64,000 bases of DNA from Fibrobacter succinogenes (GCA_902800345.1 CADCDO010000012.1:1-64000); one strand, 5' to 3'; positions 1 through 7,167 are shown, numbered from the stretch's first letter. A program made the numbers and translations. The notes: a model not told the origin generated them from the letters alone.

Positions 1-1
1 G

Positions 2-1009
2 AAAGACATCGACAAGCTCGCCAGCAACGAAAACCCGTTTGGCCCGAGCCCGAAGGGCATGGCCGAAGCTCGCAAGGCTTTGGAAGAAGTGAACCTCTAC
101 CCGGATGGCGGCAGCTACGACCTCATCGGAAAGATTGCTGAATTCCGCGGCGTGAACCGCGACCAGATTGCTGTGGGTAACGGCAGCAACGAGCTTTTGG
201 ACATGATCGCCCAGGTGTTCCTCGGCCCCGGCACGGAAGCCGTCATGGGCAACCACAGCTTCGCTGTTTACAAGCTCGCCACGATGGCCATGAACGCCAA
301 GATTGTTGAAGTTGACATGCCTGCTCCGGGATACAACTACAACCTCAAGGCCATGCGCGACGCCGTGAACGAAAAGACCCGCATCGTGTTCCTCGCTAAC
401 CCGAACAACCCAACCGGTTCTGACCTCACCGCCAAGGAAATTCTCGACTTCGCCGACAGCCTCCCGGAAACTTGCGTTCTCGTGATGGACGAAGCCTACA
501 CCGAATTTATCGAAGACACGCCGGAACTCGTTCCGGATTTCAACAGCCGCATCGCCGAAGGCAAGAACATCATCTGCTGCCGTACGTTCAGCAAGATCTA
601 CGGTCTCGCAGGTCTCCGCGTGGGCTACTGCATCACCCGTCCGGAAATCGTCGCCCTCATCAACCGCGTGCGTGAACCGTTCAACGTGAACAGCATCGCT
701 CAGGCCGCAGCAATCGGCGCTATCGACGACCAGGAATATGTGAACAAGGTTCGCGAACTCAACAAGAAGGGTCTCGAACAGCTCAAGGCTGGGTTCAAGG
801 AACTCGGCCTCGCCTACGTCGACAGCCACGCAAACTTCATCGCCGTCAGCGGATTCAAGGATCCGATGGACGCCTTCAAGTTTTTGCAGGCCAAGGGCAC
901 CATCATCCGTCCGCAGCCGGCTATGGGTGACGTGCTCCGCATTACCGTCGGTACCGAAGCGCAGAACAAGAAATGCCTCGACAACATCAAGGCATACTTG
1001 GGCAAGTAA
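2..1009 (+). CDS. hisC: Histidinol-phosphate aminotransferase, 5' end cut by window edge
   Basis: PLP-dependent fold-type I aminotransferase that converts imidazole acetol phosphate to histidinol phosphate in histidine synthesis (cytosol). The reading frame is open from base 2, and the first residues read KLASNENPFGPSPKG, the conserved HisC N-terminal motif, so the true start lies to the left of the window and the ATG at 59 is internal. Further family marks are NPNNPTGS (about residue 135 of the visible part), the DEAYTEF segment, the PLP-lysine region RTFSKIYGLAGLRVGY, and a C-terminal RITVGT. About 336 residues are visible of a usual 350-370. A repeat element follows the stop codon. HisC is favoured over other class I aminotransferases because of the NPFGPSP signature. 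Confidence 0.93.
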   Translation, partial: KDIDKLASNENPFGPSPKGMAEARKALEEVNLYPDGGSYDLIGKIAEFRGVNRDQIAVGNGSNELLDMIAQVFLGPGTEAVMGNHSFAVYKLATMAMNAKIVEVDMPAPGYNYNLKAMRDAVNEKTRIVFLANPNNPTGSDLTAKEILDFADSLPETCVLVMDEAYTEFIEDTPELVPDFNSRIAEGKNIICCRTFSKIYGLAGLRVGYCITRPEIVALINRVREPFNVNSIAQAAAIGAIDDQEYVNKVRELNKKGLEQLKAGFKELGLAYVDSHANFIAVSGFKDPMDAFKFLQAKGTIIRPQPAMGDVLRITVGTEAQNKKCLDNIKAYLGK

Positions 1010-1039
1010 TTAATCGGAATAAAAAACAATCCGCCCAAA

Positions 1040-1108
1040 CGTCATGTTGAGCGAAGCGAAACATCCAGTGCATTTTATGGATTCATCACGTTTCACCTCA
1101 AGATGACG
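1040..1108. repeat. GTCATCCTGAG-family intergenic element, inverted ends
   Basis: The segment opens with CGTCATGTTGAGCGAAGCG and closes with CTCAAGATGACG, so the two ends are inverted copies able to form a long stem. The same ends recur at 3711-3818, 4244-4370 and 8145-8231. It sits between hisC and the next gene, ending about 10 nt before that start codon. Confidence 0.7.
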
Positions 1109-1118
1109 TTCTTTTTTT

Positions 1119-2090
1119 ATGAACTTCAGTAATAAAAGCAATTGGAATAAACGCCCGCAAGCCGCGAAGGAAAAAGCTCACGGGGTTGCACGCGTCATTT
1201 CCAAGCGCGGCTTTTGCAGCAGAAGCCAAGCCGAGAACCTGGTCCGCGAGGGTCATGTTTCTTTGCGTGGTAAAATCGTCCGCGATCCGGACACTCCCGC
1301 CCGCGAAAATGATGAAATTTGCGTTGACGGGAAGCCCGTAAAAGCAAGCGAGTTCGTTTACTTTATGATGAACAAGCCGCGCGGCTATGTCACAACGGCA
1401 AGCGACGAGAAAGGGCGCAGGACCGTCATGGACCTTTTCCGCGAACAGTACGCCAAAATGTTCCCCGGCAAGCCCGTACCGCACATATCGCCGGTGGGCC
1501 GCCTCGATACCGCCAGCGAAGGATTATTGCTGTTCACCAACGACACGCAATGGGCAGATGCTTTATTAAAGACGAAAGAGGACAAATGCGTAGAACGAGC
1601 GTTGCGGACAAGCTCGCTTGGACATGACCGAGTTCAGCATTTGGGACTTGAGCGAAGCGAAAGTCCAAAGACGAGAGAATCGCGCAATCCAAATGTCATC
1701 CTGAGCGAAGCGTCAGCGAAGTCGAAGGATCCAGTAACAGCTCTTCACACAAAAATTTACCGAGTGCAGGTTGCGGGAAAGTCAACTGCGGCGGAACTTT
1801 CGCAAATGGAAAAAGGCTTCAACGTCCCGCCCCGCGTCTTCGGCGAGAGCGAAGAATTCATGCATGCCGAGCGCGCCGTGCTCCATAGCGAAGGCGAAAA
1901 GAACTGTTGGCTTGAAATTACGTTGTCCGAAGGCAAGAACCGCGAAATCCGCCGCATGCTCGCCCACCTCGGCTACGAAGTTTTACGCCTCGTACGTATA
2001 AAGTTCTGCAATTTTGAGTTAGGCGATTTAAAGCAAGGTGAAATCAAAGAAATTCACCTCACAAAAAAATCAGAACAAATTACGGTCTAA
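1119..2090 (+). CDS. RsuA/RluB-family pseudouridine synthase carrying an in-frame repeat insertion
   Basis: Isomerises a specific uridine in rRNA to pseudouridine. An N-terminal S4 RNA-binding domain (residues ~25-75; VISKRGFCSRSQAENLVREG) is followed by the catalytic domain with MMNKPRGYVTT and the active-site motif GRLDTASEGLLLFTND, whose Asp is the catalytic residue. The C-terminal motif EGKNREIRRMLAHLGYEV is also typical. The family normally goes directly from the segment after LLLFTND to KxYRV, but here about 55 extra residues (about 154-207) intervene, and these are a translated intergenic repeat element. The frame stays open, so the protein may still be made. The choice among RluB, RluE and RluF subtypes is not resolved. 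The start at 1119 lacks a clear Shine-Dalgarno because a repeat ends just upstream. Confidence 0.85.
   Translation: MNFSNKSNWNKRPQAAKEKAHGVARVISKRGFCSRSQAENLVREGHVSLRGKIVRDPDTPARENDEICVDGKPVKASEFVYFMMNKPRGYVTTASDEKGRRTVMDLFREQYAKMFPGKPVPHISPVGRLDTASEGLLLFTNDTQWADALLKTKEDKCVERALRTSSLGHDRVQHLGLERSESPKTRESRNPNVILSEASAKSKDPVTALHTKIYRVQVAGKSTAAELSQMEKGFNVPPRVFGESEEFMHAERAVLHSEGEKNCWLEITLSEGKNREIRRMLAHLGYEVLRLVRIKFCNFELGDLKQGEIKEIHLTKKSEQITV
1578..1745 (+). repeat. GTCATCCTGAG-family element inserted in frame in the pseudouridine synthase gene
   Basis: GTCATCCTGAGCGAAGCG at 1695 and GAAGGATCCAGTA to 1736 match the left half of intergenic elements elsewhere in the window (compare 4244-4280). A related block with TTGAGCGAAGCGAAAGTCC precedes it at about 1648-1670. 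The approximate boundaries are set by where homology to the pseudouridine synthase family stops (after DALLKT) and resumes (TKIYRVQV). The insertion has no stop codon in the gene's frame. Confidence 0.7.
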
Positions 2091-2214
2091 ATGTTTTCAG
2101 CGTCACAAGCATCAAAACGACAGCGCCAATCAATCCCGTCAATTCGTCAACAGCATAAAGAACTTTTTCCAATTTACGATGGACACCATTTTCTAATACA
2201 ATTTTTTTTATCAA
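2080..2214 (-). pseudogene. Remnant of an HD-domain phosphohydrolase (C-terminal fragment)
   Basis: A 44-codon frame (TTG start) reads LEKVLYAVDELTGLIGAVVL and ends in FRP. The phrase LYAVDELTGL followed by a hydrophobic stretch and RP closely resembles the C-terminal part of small HD-superfamily hydrolases, where AVDELTG is followed by ALVRPS. The metal-binding HD part is absent, upstream sequence gives no extension, and the frame overlaps the 3' end of the pseudouridine synthase gene. I therefore read it as a decayed gene rather than a real small protein. The match is by recognition of the motif only. Confidence 0.45.
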
Positions 2215-2224
2215 TAGCGATATG

Positions 2225-2263
2225 AATTAAGTATTGGACACTTGAAAAGTTGCGTTCTATATT
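2225..2263 (+). promoter_or_regulatory. Sulfur-island promoter/operator, site A
   Basis: GAATTAAGTATTGGACA is followed by TATATT at 2258-2263, with 18 nt between TTGGAC and TATATT. The same layout recurs four more times in the window, only before sulfur genes. It is the first of three such sites in tandem upstream of the MetY-like gene. Confidence 0.65.
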
Positions 2264-2302
2264 TAGAGTATGCATAAATTAATTCAATACATCATTCATA
2301 TA

Positions 2303-2339
2303 ATTTTTGTATTGGACACTAAGAAAAACGCTTCATATA
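2303..2339 (+). promoter_or_regulatory. Sulfur-island promoter/operator, site B (weaker -10)
   Basis: TTTTTGTATTGGACA at 2304-2318 keeps the core of the shared element but the -10 region is CATATAC rather than TATATT. It may be an operator without strong promoter function. Confidence 0.5.
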
Positions 2340-2377
2340 CACCGCACCTATAAATTCATCCTATAAAACGCCATATA

Positions 2378-2416
2378 AATTTAGTATTGGACAATTACTA
2401 ATCCACGTTCTATATT
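2378..2416 (+). promoter_or_regulatory. Sulfur-island promoter/operator, site C, proximal to the MetY-like gene
   Basis: AATTTAGTATTGGACAA (2377-2394) and TATATT at 2411-2416, again with an 18-nt spacer. The -10 box lies 38 nt before the ATG at 2455, giving a short leader with the GTACGGAG ribosome-binding region at 2441-2448. Confidence 0.65.
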
Positions 2417-2454
2417 TGCCTACAAAAAATATAGGAATATGTACGGAGAACCTA

Positions 2455-3684
2455 ATGGATTTTAATACTACTTTATTGCATCATAATTTTGAAAGTGAAC
2501 GAAGTACCGGCTCTACACTTACCCCCATTTATCAAGTCAGTGCATTTTCGCAAGAATCCGCAGAGAAACTCGAAGCCGTTTTTAACAATAGGGCTCCGGG
2601 TTTTGCCTATACGCGCATTGGAAACCCCACGACAGATTCTTTCGAAAGGCGCATTGCATCGCTCGAAAAGGGAATTGGCGCAGTCGCCTGCTCTTCGGGC
2701 ATGGCCGCTGTAACGCTTTCGCTTTTGAACATTTTGCAGTCCGGCGACGAAGTTATTGCAAGCACGGCTTTGTTTGGCGGCACTATTGACTTGTTCCATG
2801 ATTTGGAAGCCTTCGGCATTAAAACGCGTTACGTCACTGAAGTTACCGCCGAGAGTGTCCGCTCGCAGCTGAGCGAAAAGACCAAGGCTGTTTTTACGGA
2901 ACTTATCGGAAATCCGAAACTGAACGTTGTTGATTTGCAGAGCGTCGCTGACGTTGCTCACGAAGCAGGCGTTCCGCTGATTGTCGATAGCACGACCGTA
3001 ACGCCTTACCTTGTTCATCCTTTTGATTTTGGCGCAGATATCGTCGTCCATTCTTCTTCCAAGTACATCAACGGGAACGGAAGTGCGATTAGCGGCATCA
3101 TCATCGATAGCGGCAAGTTCAAATGGGATTATGCTAAATACAAAGGCTTGGAAGAATACAAGCGCTTTAGCAAGTTCGCTTACCTCGCGAAGCTCCGCAA
3201 TGGTGTATGGCGCAACATCGGTTGTTGTATCGCACCCGCTACAGCATTCCTCAACTCGCTCGGGCTCGAAACTCTCGGGCTCCGCATGGAACGCCTTTGC
3301 GATAACGCGTTGCAGCTCGCTGAATTTTTGCAGGGTTTCGAAGGCATTAAAGTCAACTACCCCGGCTTAAAAAGCAGCCCTTATTACGATCTCGTTCAAA
3401 AGCAGTTCAATGGCAAGGGCGGCGCCATCATTTCCATTGACGCAGGCACCAAGGAAAAGGCTTTCAAGCTCATTAACAACTTGAAATACGCTACGATTGC
3501 CACGAACATTGGCGACTTGCGCACACTCGTCATCCATCCGGAAAGCACGATTTTCACGCACGCCACCAAAGAGCAAAAAGAAAACGCAGGCGTGTTCGAA
3601 GGAACGGTTCGAATTAGCGTAGGCATCGAAGATATCGCCGACCTCAAGGAAGATTTTGAGCAGGCTATAAAGCAGATTTCGTAG
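2455..3684 (+). CDS. O-acetylhomoserine sulfhydrylase-type PLP enzyme (Cys/Met metabolism family)
   Basis: Cys/Met-metabolism PLP enzyme (PF01053 type), 409 residues, likely joining sulfide or carrier-bound sulfur to O-acetylhomoserine to give homocysteine. Seen features: TRIGNPTTDSFERRIASLE, SSGMAAVTLSLL, LFGGTIDLF, and the PLP-lysine motif HSSSKYINGNG with Lys at about 203. I chose ATG 2455 because ACGGAG lies 6 nt upstream; a longer frame begins with TTG inside the -10 box of site C and is unlikely. Downstream genes encode a sulfur carrier, an E1 and JAMM proteases, the set known in Wolinella succinogenes (HcyS/HcyF/HcyD with MetY) for thiocarboxylate-dependent homocysteine synthesis. Cystathionine gamma-synthase or methionine gamma-lyase activity cannot be excluded from sequence alone. 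Confidence 0.82.
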   Translation: MDFNTTLLHHNFESERSTGSTLTPIYQVSAFSQESAEKLEAVFNNRAPGFAYTRIGNPTTDSFERRIASLEKGIGAVACSSGMAAVTLSLLNILQSGDEVIASTALFGGTIDLFHDLEAFGIKTRYVTEVTAESVRSQLSEKTKAVFTELIGNPKLNVVDLQSVADVAHEAGVPLIVDSTTVTPYLVHPFDFGADIVVHSSSKYINGNGSAISGIIIDSGKFKWDYAKYKGLEEYKRFSKFAYLAKLRNGVWRNIGCCIAPATAFLNSLGLETLGLRMERLCDNALQLAEFLQGFEGIKVNYPGLKSSPYYDLVQKQFNGKGGAIISIDAGTKEKAFKLINNLKYATIATNIGDLRTLVIHPESTIFTHATKEQKENAGVFEGTVRISVGIEDIADLKEDFEQAIKQIS

Positions 3685-3710
3685 AAGAATCTAGTCAGAA
3701 ATAAAGCAAC

Positions 3711-3818
3711 CGTCATTCTGAGGGACATGTCCCGAAGACAACTCTTTGGCCCAATCCAGTAAAGTTTCTATTGCATAGACTAAAAACAACTGGATTCTTC
3801 ACTTCGTTCAGAATGACG
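3711..3818. repeat. GTCATCCTGAG-family element, full length
   Basis: CGTCATTCTGAGG at the left is mirrored by TTCAGAATGACG at the right, with internal CCAGTAAAG and CTGGATTCTTC also inverted. It lies between the MetY-like gene and the TusA-like gene's promoter, and could act as a stem-loop in RNA. Confidence 0.7.
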
Positions 3819-3828
3819 AGAAAACAAA

Positions 3829-3862
3829 TAACCAATGACTATTGACTAATAACCAACAACCA
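3829..3862. repeat. Heptad intergenic repeat (CCAATGA/CTATTGA type)
   Basis: Consecutive 7-mers of the type ACCAATG ACTATTG ACTAATA fit a 7-nt period. Similar arrays recur at 8291-8385, 12942-13013, 29307-29404, 41345-41413, 50984-51060 and 61946-61972. Confidence 0.5.
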
Positions 3863-3889
3863 TATAGAAAAATTTGATAACTCAACATA

Positions 3890-3930
3890 AAAATTAAGTA
3901 TTGGACAAGTTAAAAAATGCGTTCTATATT
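3890..3930 (+). promoter_or_regulatory. Sulfur-island promoter/operator, site D, before the TusA-like gene
   Basis: AAATTAAGTATTGGACAAG with TATATT at 3925-3930 and an 18-nt spacer. It is identical to site E over AAAATTAAGTATTGGACAA. The leader ends with GTACGGAG at 3948-3955, just before ATG 3961. Confidence 0.7.
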
Positions 3931-3960
3931 TAGCATCAAAATTAAAGTACGGAGATAAAA

Positions 3961-4209
3961 ATGTCAGAAGAATTCAAAATTGACGATACCGTTGACGTCA
4001 CCGACGTCAAATGCCCCACCACATTTGTCAAGGCAAAAGTCGCCCTCGAAGAACTTGACGAAGGCCAGATTCTCGCCATCCGCCTGAATGACGGTGAACC
4101 GGTGCAAAACGTACCGCGCAGCCTCAAGGAAGAAGGTCACGAAATTCTCAAGCTCAACGACAACCAGGACGGAACCTTTACGCTCTTTGTGAAGAAAGTC
4201 GGGGATTAA
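3961..4209 (+). CDS. TusA/SirA-family sulfur transferase
   Basis: 82-residue protein of the TusA/SirA/YeeD fold that carries sulfur as a persulfide on a conserved Cys. The motif VKCPTTFVKAKVALEEL (Cys18) matches the family CPxP...AK pattern, except that the second Pro is Thr (CPTT). The C-terminal half (GQILAIRLNDGEPVQNVP, then EGHEILKL) fits the alternating beta-alpha pattern. It starts at ATG 3961 after GTACGGAGAT and has its own copy of the island promoter. It precedes the sulfur carrier and E1, so I infer a relay from a desulfurase or rhodanese to the E1 step. Confidence 0.85.
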   Translation: MSEEFKIDDTVDVTDVKCPTTFVKAKVALEELDEGQILAIRLNDGEPVQNVPRSLKEEGHEILKLNDNQDGTFTLFVKKVGD

Positions 4210-4243
4210 AACAAAGATTCAAAACGATCATTGAAACCGCATT

Positions 4244-4370
4244 CGTCATCCTGAGCAACGCGAAGGATCCAGTAAAGGCAAGACATAACTAGATTCTGCT
4301 CCTTCGAACCTAAGAATTGCAAAGCAACAAGTTGCTAACAATTCTATATCGGCTTCGCCTCAGAATGACG
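4244..4370. repeat. GTCATCCTGAG-family element, full length
   Basis: CGTCATCCTGAGCAACGCG with GGATCCAGTAAAGG at the left, and CTAGATTCTGC plus CTCAGAATGACG at the right. A smaller palindrome (AAGCAACAAGTTGCT) lies within it. It separates the TusA-like gene from the carrier gene. Confidence 0.7.
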
Positions 4371-4424
4371 AGAAAAAAGAATTTCAACGACTGATAAAAC
4401 AATCAACTAAAAGGAATTTCAAAC

Positions 4425-4631
4425 ATGTTTATTACTGTTGCAGGAAACAAGAAAGAAGTTAAAGACGGCCTCACCGTCGCAGAACTCATAGAACAAGAAA
4501 AAGTGGAAACGCCGCAATACGTGACCGTTTCTGTGAACGATGAATTTGTCGAAAACGGCAATTTTGCAACGACCGCTCTCAAGGACGGCGACAACGTCGA
4601 ATTCCTCTACTTCATGGGAGGTGGTCAGTAA
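4425..4631 (+). CDS. ThiS/MoaD-type sulfur carrier protein ending in GGGQ (HcyS-like)
   Basis: 68-residue beta-grasp protein. Family carriers end in Gly-Gly, the carboxylate of which is adenylated and converted to thiocarboxylate. This one ends FMGGGQ, so one extra Gln follows the glycines and must presumably be removed before activation. ThiS-like features are KEVKDGLTVAELIEQ and ALKDGDNVEFLYFMGG. Tailed carriers trimmed by JAMM proteases are known (HcyS/HcyD, QbsE/QbsD), and two JAMM genes lie just downstream. The stop codon overlaps the E1 start by one base (TAATG), indicating translational coupling. Its client here is most likely the MetY-like enzyme rather than thiamine synthesis, because no other thi gene is near. 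Confidence 0.85.
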   Translation: MFITVAGNKKEVKDGLTVAELIEQEKVETPQYVTVSVNDEFVENGNFATTALKDGDNVEFLYFMGGGQ

Positions 4632-5427
4632 TGGCTTTTACTAACGAACAACTCGAACGCTATTCCCGCCACATCATCCTCAAGGAAGTGGGTGCAAAGG
4701 GCCAGAAGAAGCTCCTGAACGCCAAAGTGCTCGTCATTGGTGCTGGTGGCCTCGGAGCTCCTGTAGCCATGTACCTCGCCGCCGCAGGCGTTGGCACCAT
4801 TGGCATTGCCGATGCCGACGTCGTTGACCTTTCCAATTTGCAGCGCCAGATAATACACGCTACAAAAGACGTGGGCAAGCCCAAGGTGCAGTCCGCCAAG
4901 GAAACGATGGAAGCGATGAACCCGGATGTCAAGGTGATTACGTACCACACGTTCGTCACTAGCGAAAACATCATGGACCTCATCAAGGATTACGATTTAC
5001 CGACAACTTTCCGGCAAAGTTCCTCATCAACGACGCATGCGTCATGGCCAAAAAGCCGTTCTCTCACGCGGGCATTATCCGCTTCCAGGGTCAGCTCATG
5101 ACATACGTTCCGGGCCAAGGCCCGTGCTACCGCTGCGTATTCAAGGAACCTCCTCCGAAAGATGCCGTGCCGACTTGCAAGCAAGCTGGCGTGATCGGCG
5201 CTATGGGCGGTGTTATCGGTAGTTTGCAGGCAATGGAAGCCGTCAAGTACATTCTCGGTGTCGGCAACTTGCTCACGGGCTACTTGCTCACCTACAATGC
5301 GCTCACGATGGAATTCCGCAAAATCAAGCTCCCGACGAACACGAAGGATTGCGCCGTCTGCGGTGACCACCCGACCATCACGCAGCTCATCGACTACGAG
5401 CAGGCGGTTTGCGATTTGAAGCACTAG
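4631..5427 (+). pseudogene. ThiF/MoeB/HcyF-type E1 adenylyltransferase, frameshifted
   Basis: The first part (4631 to ~4998) reads a normal E1 N-terminus: SRHIILKEVGAKGQKKLLNA and the nucleotide-binding VLVIGAGGLGAPVAMYLAAA. The second part, in another frame, continues DNFPAKFLINDACVMAKKP and has CYRC, VPTCKQAG and CAVCG (two Zn-binding CxxC pairs and the catalytic-Cys region). Between DYD and DN the family has about five residues plus Thr (DYDLVIDCTDN in the paralogue at 8563). Here two bases remain where 15 are expected, so about 13 nt are missing near 4999-5001. This removes part of the ATP/Mg-binding motif. It could be a real mutation or an assembly error; the intact E1 fusion at 8563 could substitute. 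Confidence 0.85.
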
Positions 5428-5431
5428 GCTA

Positions 5432-5478
5432 GACGAAAGAACGGGCTTCGCCCTACAGACGAAAGACGAAAGATTGTC
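5432..5478. repeat. GACGAAAGA/GGGCTTCGCCC modular repeat
   Basis: AGACGAAAGAACGGGCTTCG followed by CCCTACAGACGAAAGACGAA. The short hairpin GGGCTTCGCCC lies inside tandem GACGAAAGA units. An equivalent inverted copy lies at about 62090-62130. Confidence 0.45.
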
Positions 5479-5547
5479 ATAGGGAGCAAGCCCATTACTC
5501 AAAGCGAAACGACCCCATAGCCCACACCTCATACCTAGAGGTTTTCA

Positions 5548-5958
5548 ATGATAACATTACCAAAAACTGAATATCAAAAAATCCTGGAGCATGCCCAGAA
5601 GAACCTCCCCGAAGAGGCTTGCGGGCTGATTGCCGGGAAAATCGAGGGGAACGACAAGCATATTGAAAAGGTTTACTTGCTCACGAATATCGACCATTCC
5701 AATGAGCACTTTTCGCTTGACCCCAAGGAACACTTGGCAGCCATCAAGGACATGCGCCAAAACGGTCTGTCCCCGCTTGGCAACTGGCATTCTCACCCTG
5801 AGTCCCCGTCGCGCCCGTCGCAAGAAGACAAGCGCCTCGCTTTTGACAGCAAGGCGAGCTACTTGATTCTTTCGCTGATGGATCGTGAAAATCCGGTGCT
5901 CAATTCGTTCCACATCGAAGGCGACAACGCCACGAACGAAGGCTTGGTGATTGAGTAA
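5548..5958 (+). CDS. JAMM/MPN+ metalloprotease, first copy (HcyD/Mec+-like)
   Basis: 136-residue single-domain JAMM zinc protease. The complete metal site is visible: the Glu of PEEACGLIAG (about residue 22) and HSHPESPSRPSQED (about residues 82-95), matching HxHPx6SxxD. Small bacterial enzymes of this kind cleave the amide between a sulfur-carrier C-terminal Gly and its product (Mec+ with CysO-Cys, HcyD with HcyS) or trim residues behind Gly-Gly. The start ATG 5548 follows AGAGGT by a few bases. It lies 120 nt after the broken E1, with modular repeats between. I infer that it serves the GGGQ-tailed carrier, but it could serve the fusion carrier. Confidence 0.87.
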   Translation: MITLPKTEYQKILEHAQKNLPEEACGLIAGKIEGNDKHIEKVYLLTNIDHSNEHFSLDPKEHLAAIKDMRQNGLSPLGNWHSHPESPSRPSQEDKRLAFDSKASYLILSLMDRENPVLNSFHIEGDNATNEGLVIE

Positions 5959-5960
5959 TT

Positions 5961-5997
5961 AAAAAGCGCTCCGCTTAATAGCGAAGACGCTCTTTTT
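5961..5997. terminator. Probable terminator after the first JAMM gene
   Basis: AAAAAGCGCTCCGCTTAATA pairs imperfectly with GCGAAGACGCTCTTTTT, giving a stem with an A-rich left arm and a T-run at the right. It could work in both directions. Confidence 0.5.
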
Positions 5998-6072
5998 GAA
6001 TCTCCGTACAATGGTGTCCCCGGGATCCTTGTGAAATTCCGATTCCGGGGGCACTTCTTACAGGAGAAGATT

Positions 6073-6453
6073 TTGGACAGCAAATTTAATAAAATAGTTT
6101 CAGAACAAATGGTATTAGCCGCAAAAAAAGCATATCCAAGCGAATGCTGCGGCATTTTGGTTGGAAAAAAATCTGAAAAGGGCGAAATCGAAATCACAGA
6201 AATTCGCGAAGCTTCCAACCAGTTTCATGGACAAAAATCGGTCCATTTTCAAATAAACCCACTATTCGTCTACCACTTGGAGCAAGAAATCGAAGCCAGC
6301 GGTCTTGAGATTGTCGGCGTTTACCATTCGCACCCCGACTGCCCTGCCATCCTCTCGAAAGAAGACGAAAAATACATGGTTCCCGGCCTCGAATACGTCA
6401 TCATGTCCGTACAAAACGGCGAAGTCGTGGATGTGAAAAGCTATAGGAAATGA
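6073..6453 (+). CDS. JAMM/MPN+ metalloprotease, second copy
   Basis: About 126 residues, same fold as the previous protease but clearly diverged. The metal site is complete: PSECCGILVG (Glu) and HSHPDCPAILSKED. I chose TTG 6073 because CAGGAG lies 7 nt upstream; a GTG at 6031 in frame has no such signal. Two JAMM genes in one island match two sulfur carriers (the separate GGGQ protein and the N-terminal domain of the fusion at 8563), so I infer a division of labour. The substrate cannot be read from sequence. Confidence 0.83.
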   Translation: MDSKFNKIVSEQMVLAAKKAYPSECCGILVGKKSEKGEIEITEIREASNQFHGQKSVHFQINPLFVYHLEQEIEASGLEIVGVYHSHPDCPAILSKEDEKYMVPGLEYVIMSVQNGEVVDVKSYRK

Positions 6454-6663
6454 GTTTAGAGTTTCTGTTGTAAAAATATTTTTCCATCATTCTTGCTAAC
6501 GGTTGGTTGCAAAATTTAGTGTTTTCACGTTTTCCACGGATTCCATTTGTAGATTTACCTCAAACTTAAAAATGAGGTCTAAAAGAATATGCCGAGCCAC
6601 ACAAACACACCCTCTCTCGAAAAAAAATGTATTTTAATGAAGTCGATATTTCCGGAGGCATTT

Positions 6664-6891
6664 ATGACATATTCTGCACTTGAAGAAAAAATCAGAAATG
6701 TGCCAGAGGAATATCTTGCCATCATCGACGCCTTTATCGACGGATTGATGATACAGCATCAAATGAAAAAAAATCCTTCCGATGAATTAACCGCCGCTAT
6801 CAAAGAAAGCGAAGCCATGCTCAACAATCCGAACGCAAAGAAGTTCGATTCCGTAGATGCTCTATTTGCTGACCTTGATGCGGAGGAATAG
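6664..6891 (+). CDS. Antitoxin of a type II toxin-antitoxin pair
   Basis: 75-residue acidic protein starting MTYSALEEKIRNVPEEYLA, placed directly before a YafQ/RelE-type toxin whose ATG follows its stop codon with no gap. ATG 6664 is chosen because GGAGG lies 7 nt upstream; an in-frame ATG at 6589 lacks this. The C-terminal half (SVDALFADLDAEE) is acidic and probably disordered, as is usual for the toxin-wrapping part. I could not assign it to a named antitoxin family. Confidence 0.7.
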   Translation: MTYSALEEKIRNVPEEYLAIIDAFIDGLMIQHQMKKNPSDELTAAIKESEAMLNNPNAKKFDSVDALFADLDAEE

Positions 6892-7167
6892 ATGGCATAT
6901 CAAATTGAATATACCACTCGTTTCAAGAAAGAATACAAATTGGCAAAAAAGAGGGGACGCGATATAAATTTGTTGCGAACCGTCATTGAGATTCTTGCAA
7001 AAGGCGAGCCTCTCCCAGAAAAATACAAGGACCATCCACTAGTTTCAAACTGGAATGGATACCGAGAATGCCATATTCAAAGCGATTGGTTGCTGATTTA
7101 CAAGTACAAGGACAATGAACTCATTTTGAGTTTAACAGCAACTGGCTCTCATAGCGATTTATTCTAA
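6892..7167 (+). CDS. YafQ/RelE-family mRNA interferase toxin
   Basis: 91 residues of the RelE/ParE fold, closest by eye to YafQ: FKKEYKLAKKRGRDINLL, then WNGYRECHIQSDWLLIYKY, and the C-terminal LTATGSHSDLF with the His just before the end that YafQ uses in catalysis. Family members cleave ribosome-bound mRNA when the antitoxin is degraded. The gene immediately follows its antitoxin and sits inside the sulfur island, so it may stabilise the locus or be a later arrival. Confidence 0.88.
   Translation: MAYQIEYTTRFKKEYKLAKKRGRDINLLRTVIEILAKGEPLPEKYKDHPLVSNWNGYRECHIQSDWLLIYKYKDNELILSLTATGSHSDLF

Noticed and set aside
2416..2454. Longer N-terminus of the MetY-like protein from TTG 2416
   Set aside because: That codon lies in the -10 box of promoter C, so the mRNA would not contain it; ATG 2455 has a good ribosome-binding site.
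4425..5427. Thiamine (thiS-thiF) operon
   Set aside because: No thiG, thiH, thiE or thiC nearby; carrier tail, JAMM proteases and MetY point to amino-acid sulfur transfer instead.
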